This document shows, in pieces, positions 60,501-64,000 of a stretch of 64,000 nucleotides of DNA; the stretch's first letter is position 1; every line of letters starts with the position of its first letter. Origin of the DNA: Parascedosporium putredinis. Lineage: Eukaryota; Ascomycota; Sordariomycetes; Microascales; Microascaceae. The notes beneath the pieces are model-generated. The model searched no databases. It was given only the letters and a program-made list of their open reading frames with translations, and was not told the origin of the DNA. The position numbers and the translations under genes were made by a program. Where the stretch lies: contig CASHTG010000021.1 of NCBI GenBank assembly GCA_949357655.1, forward strand, positions 248,001 through 312,000, written 5' to 3'.

Positions 60501-62319
60501 TCGAAGAGACACAAGGTCTGTTGTTTGTTTTGATCCTCCCGTTGTCCATTTCCTAAAACGGATAAAGTGGATGCATGACCACCTCGCCTCCTGATCCCTC
60601 CCCGAATAACTTCCCACCTTTGGCTGAGTGCAACAAGTCCGAAAAAGAAATGTAAACAAATAACAGACCACCCCTTCAAACCCCTTGCGACCCCCAATTG
60701 CGATTGAATCACCCTTCCATCTAGTTTGAGGCCGAGAGTGTGATGCCTCATGCAAGCACTTAGACACTTCTTTTTTGCTCAGAAGCGAGCAACCTAGCGC
60801 AACGAGCAGGTTTCTGGTTCCCCTTGATTCCACTCCTCCCAGGCGCATACGGCGCATCTGTAAACCCGCTTCCCCCTCGCCCATCTTATCGTTTTCCTTA
60901 TCCGTAGCTCGTGACCCTTTGTTGTTTTTCTTTTTTGTTTCTTGTCTTCTGCCAAAGTAGGAATGATGCGAAAGACAGGGGCACGGATGAAGATGCATGG
61001 CAAGAAGCGGGAGAGAAAGAGAGAGAGAGGAGTCGTAAATGACGTGCCACCATCAAGTGTAGTAGAAGAAGTGCGCCTCTGCTATCGGACCGGAAAATGT
61101 ATTGATGGGAAACGACGCAACCCCCTTCCTCTGACTTGAACGTCATGCGGTAACTCCCCTCATTCGCCATGTGGAGATGTGGCCATCATCGAGCGCCTAG
61201 TCCCCCGCCCCTCTCCCCGCATTAACAAGTCCGACTAAGAGTGGGCGCGAGACCCCAAGGCATCCTCTTCTACTCGCGCGGGTCAAGCTGGGTGTTCGTG
61301 ATTCGGAAAGGACCAATGCCTGGAAAGCAAAGCAGGGAAAGAATGAGAGCAGGCTCTACCGGGGGAAGAAGATGGTGGCTTCAGCTTCACGTTCAATATT
61401 CTAGTTAGGCGAAAGAAGTAAAAAAAAAAAAAAGGAGTAGAAATAGCTTGAATTCATAAGCACGTTATCGAAGCCGGAACCCTCTCCCTTTAAACCTAGC
61501 TTATCTACCTTCCTCGATCCACTCACATCTCTCCTCTTCTGTCTCCCGCCAATGTGCAGCCGAGTTGAGGGGGTAATTGGCTGAGCTATTTGTGGATGCG
61601 GAGAGGCCCAGCGCAAGCCATCCCGGCCATCAACATCAACCCTCTTGAGGCGAGTGGCAGAAGATGATAAAGCACACCGAGGAGATATGGAAAGGGGATT
61701 TTAGACAGGGAGAAGTGAGAAGAAAAGAAGCCGAAAGAAGAGGGTTCTTCTTAACAAAGCGAGGGACGAGGCCAAGAGTTCTTCCCCGCGACGATCCCCA
61801 ACAAAGATATAGAGACATGAGACTGGGTGGACCTCGAAGAGAAAAGAAAGTGAGACACATCCGTCCACACACATACACACCAATCGAGGACCACCTGCCA
61901 AAACAAAACAAGACAAATCGAGAAGTAGAGGGAGGGAGAGAGAGAGAGAGAAAAGAACAGAAAAAAAGGAAGCAGCCCGAGATCCCTCATCCGCCGCTGT
62001 CCAGATGCAAAGTTTCAGGTCCTGTTTTGCGCACAAGCGAGAAGAGAAAAAGACCGTATTGTCTGGTTTAATAGAGGAGAGAGAAGAGACCGAAAAAAAA
62101 AACACAAGCATGATATGCTTCATCGCCATATTTGCGTGAGCCTTCCTGTTCCAGAAAGAAAACCGCAAGGGAAAAAAAAAAAGGAGAGAAAAACAAAGCC
62201 AGTCACCTCCTGGCACCACCGCTCCATTTCTGCTGGCTAGTTCCAGTCCCTACCCCGACCTTACATCTAGACCTGGACCTCACCGGTCGCCTCGCGCACC
62301 CGCCCTTTCGATTGCCCTT
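57598..62319. other. Long intergenic region
   Basis: 4.7 kb between the membrane-protein start and the end of the USP-domain gene. No frame has recognisable features. It contains an 11-bp tandem repeat (58856-58899), a (GT)n run near 60070-60086 and purine-rich stretches near 61920-62110. Confidence 0.5.
58856..58899. repeat. 11-bp tandem repeat, GAATGGTCTAC x4
   Basis: Three perfect copies of GAATGGTCTAC followed by one with a single T-to-G change (GAAGGGTCTAC). It lies outside any recognised gene. Confidence 0.93.
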
Positions 62320-64000
62320 CTAGTCAATCTTGGCGCTCGCGAGACTCCTGCCCGCCGGGTTGCTGAGGTTGTTGACCTGCTTCATCGGGCCCCTTCTCGT
62401 CTTCTTGCGTAGCCTCTTGCGCGCCACCATGACCGGCACCGAGCTCTTGGTCACGAGATAATTGCTAAACGATCCGAGGATAACACTGCAGGGAGAGGAA
62501 ATTTTACCGTTAGTATTGTGTAATGTGGTGATTAAGATAGGGCAGCGGGAGGATGGAAAGAAGGATGGACAAGGGGACGAGAAGTGGAGAGATAGAGATA
62601 GAGATAGACTGAACAAAAAAAAAAGACGTACCCTTTGATCGAGCTGCGACCTCTACTTCCCAAAATCACCAACGTTGGTTTGATCAAATCAATCATCTCG
62701 AGAACCAGGTGCTTTGGGTTTTGCAATGCAACACCTCCACAATCACGCGCACCTGCAGCTTGGTTCGCCTCAGAAGCTTCGACACCTTGGCCGTCACCTC
62801 TTCTATCACCTGCTGCCTCTCCGCCTCCAGTCGGTCCTGCTCCTTGGCTGACCCCGTGCTGATGTTGCTGGCCGAGTCGCCCGCCCCGTTGTTCCCGCTG
62901 TTGGGCCCGTACACGCCGCTGTCGCGGTTCGCAAATGCCGACGTGAGCAGGCTGATGGACGATGCTCGGTGCTGCGTTGGCGGCGGGTTGAGCGCAGACG
63001 CATCCTTGCCCTCGTCGGCGCCGTTGCTCCCGTTGCCGGAACTGCCGTTGTTGCCGTTCGGATTGCCGTCCCCTTCCTCCGAGAGGCAGCATGTCGCCAC
63101 GAGCGTATCGCCATCTCGCAGCACCGTGCCCACTGCCCACTCCAGCGCGTGCGCCGAGTGGTCGCTCAAGTCTGTTGCCACGAGGTATTTGCGCAGCTTC
63201 TTGTGCTCCTCCACCGCCGCCGCCACCACCTTGGTGAACTCGCCGCGATAAATCACCCGTACCGATCGATTTGTCTCGGGCGTGGAGAAAACATCTGTCA
63301 GCCTCACCGACATCTCTTGCGCCGTACGGATTTCATCCCGCTCAATCTCGTTCTCCGAGTTGTTGGCCGAGTTGACGGTTGACGAAGGGTTGACCTCTCC
63401 TTGCTAGCGCTCAACCGGGAGCCGTGCCGTGACCGGTCCTTGCCGTTCAATTTCTTGTTGTCTTCCTCGTCATCATCGAAAAGAGATCGGACCTTGTAGG
63501 CCGAGGATAGTTGTTTTCCTAGTGACAACAAGTGTTAGCCATCGGGGGTTGTTCCCAAAACAAAGAATTCCCCTTCTCTTTCTCAAAGATGGAACTCGAG
63601 CCGCAACCGTCGAGTCATGGGGGATACCCACGCTCTTCCTCTGCCGCGGCCAATAGGCTCTTAGGCTCCCTACCCTGGTCCGAAGACATGGAATCGCGAT
63701 GCGCGGATTCGCTGCCGTATACAATTCTGGGTGCCGTGTTCCTTCCTCGGTGGTTCTCGTCCTCGTCGTCGGCGTCCGTGTGCGGCTCGTCGTCGCTACT
63801 CGAGTCGTCTAGCCTCTCGCCATCCGGGCCCAGGTAGGCCTTGACGAGCGGCCCTTCACCGTCCTCCTGCTGGGACACTTTTGTAGTGCCAAATGCGCGA
63901 GCGGGCCTTCCGAGGCGAGCAGCCCCGCGTCGGACAAGCTCTTGTACGCCTTGCTAAGGTCCAGCTCGTATCCGCTATCGAGCATCGCCACCGCGCCCTT
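62320..64000 (-). CDS. Universal stress protein (Usp) domain protein, 5' end beyond window
   Basis: Three exons are visible: from the right edge to 63632 (5' incomplete), 63518-62632 and 62485-62320. Junction phases agree, with donor GTGGGT for the first intron and GTACGT for the second. The visible N-terminal part contains GYELDLSKAYKSLSDAGLL and an acidic Ser/Asp stretch; the true start is probably further right. The Usp fold begins at LRKYLVATDLSDHSAHALEWA and ends with the nucleotide-loop-like ILGSRGRSSIKGVILGSFSN and SVPVMVARKR. Between the second strand and next helix lies an Asn/Gly/Ser-rich insert of about 75 residues. Usp proteins bind ATP or AMP and act in stress or signalling; role here is unknown. 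Missing bases near 63894, 63405 and 62717 break the frame. The end is AGRSLASAKID at 62320. Confidence 0.88.

Overview
The window is nuclear DNA from a filamentous ascomycete (Pezizomycotina, most like a Sordariomycete). The evidence is GC-rich codon use, short GT..AG introns (mostly 50-290 nt, several with CTAAC-like branch sites), fungal-type gene families and multi-kilobase pyrimidine-rich intergenic spaces. I recognise 14 protein genes. I see no rRNA, tRNA, transposon, CRISPR array or secondary-metabolite cluster.

Layout. 1-7158: gene-poor, with one GTGGTGC minisatellite. Minus strand, 7-27 kb: a PhyH-type Fe(II)/2-oxoglutarate dioxygenase (7159-8053), an EFM7/NNT1-type methyltransferase (10069-10869), an Arg/Glu-rich nuclear-type protein (11514-12917), a copper-fist transcription factor (13948-15924), an SR140/U2SURP-like splicing factor (20074-22558), a sarcosine/fructosyl-amino-acid-oxidase-type flavoprotein (23078-24537) and TATA-binding protein in six exons (26064-27195). 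After a 5.6-kb gap come mitochondrial ETF-ubiquinone oxidoreductase (32829-35015) and a GH92 alpha-mannosidase in six exons (36639-39612), still on the minus strand. Plus strand, 42-53 kb: a GH125 alpha-1,6-mannosidase (41955-43960), divergent from GH92; a Hul5/UBE3C-type HECT ubiquitin ligase (45126-48776); and poly(A)-binding protein (50941-53351). Minus strand again: an unrecognised two-membrane-segment coiled-coil protein (55111-57597) and a universal-stress-protein-domain gene cut by the right edge (62320-64000).

Function. Most genes are housekeeping: transcription, splicing, translation, proteolysis and respiration. The one pairing that suggests joint work is the head-to-head GH92/GH125 couple, whose families remove alpha-1,2- and alpha-1,6-mannose respectively.

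Main caveat. Thirteen of the 14 genes carry frame breaks, about 52 in roughly 25 kb of coding sequence and mostly single-base losses in short C/G or A/T runs. Across each complete gene they sum back to a whole number of codons with intact motifs and splice phases. I read them as base-calling or assembly errors, not pseudogenes, and give gene spans as if those errors were absent. TATA-binding protein alone is intact throughout.
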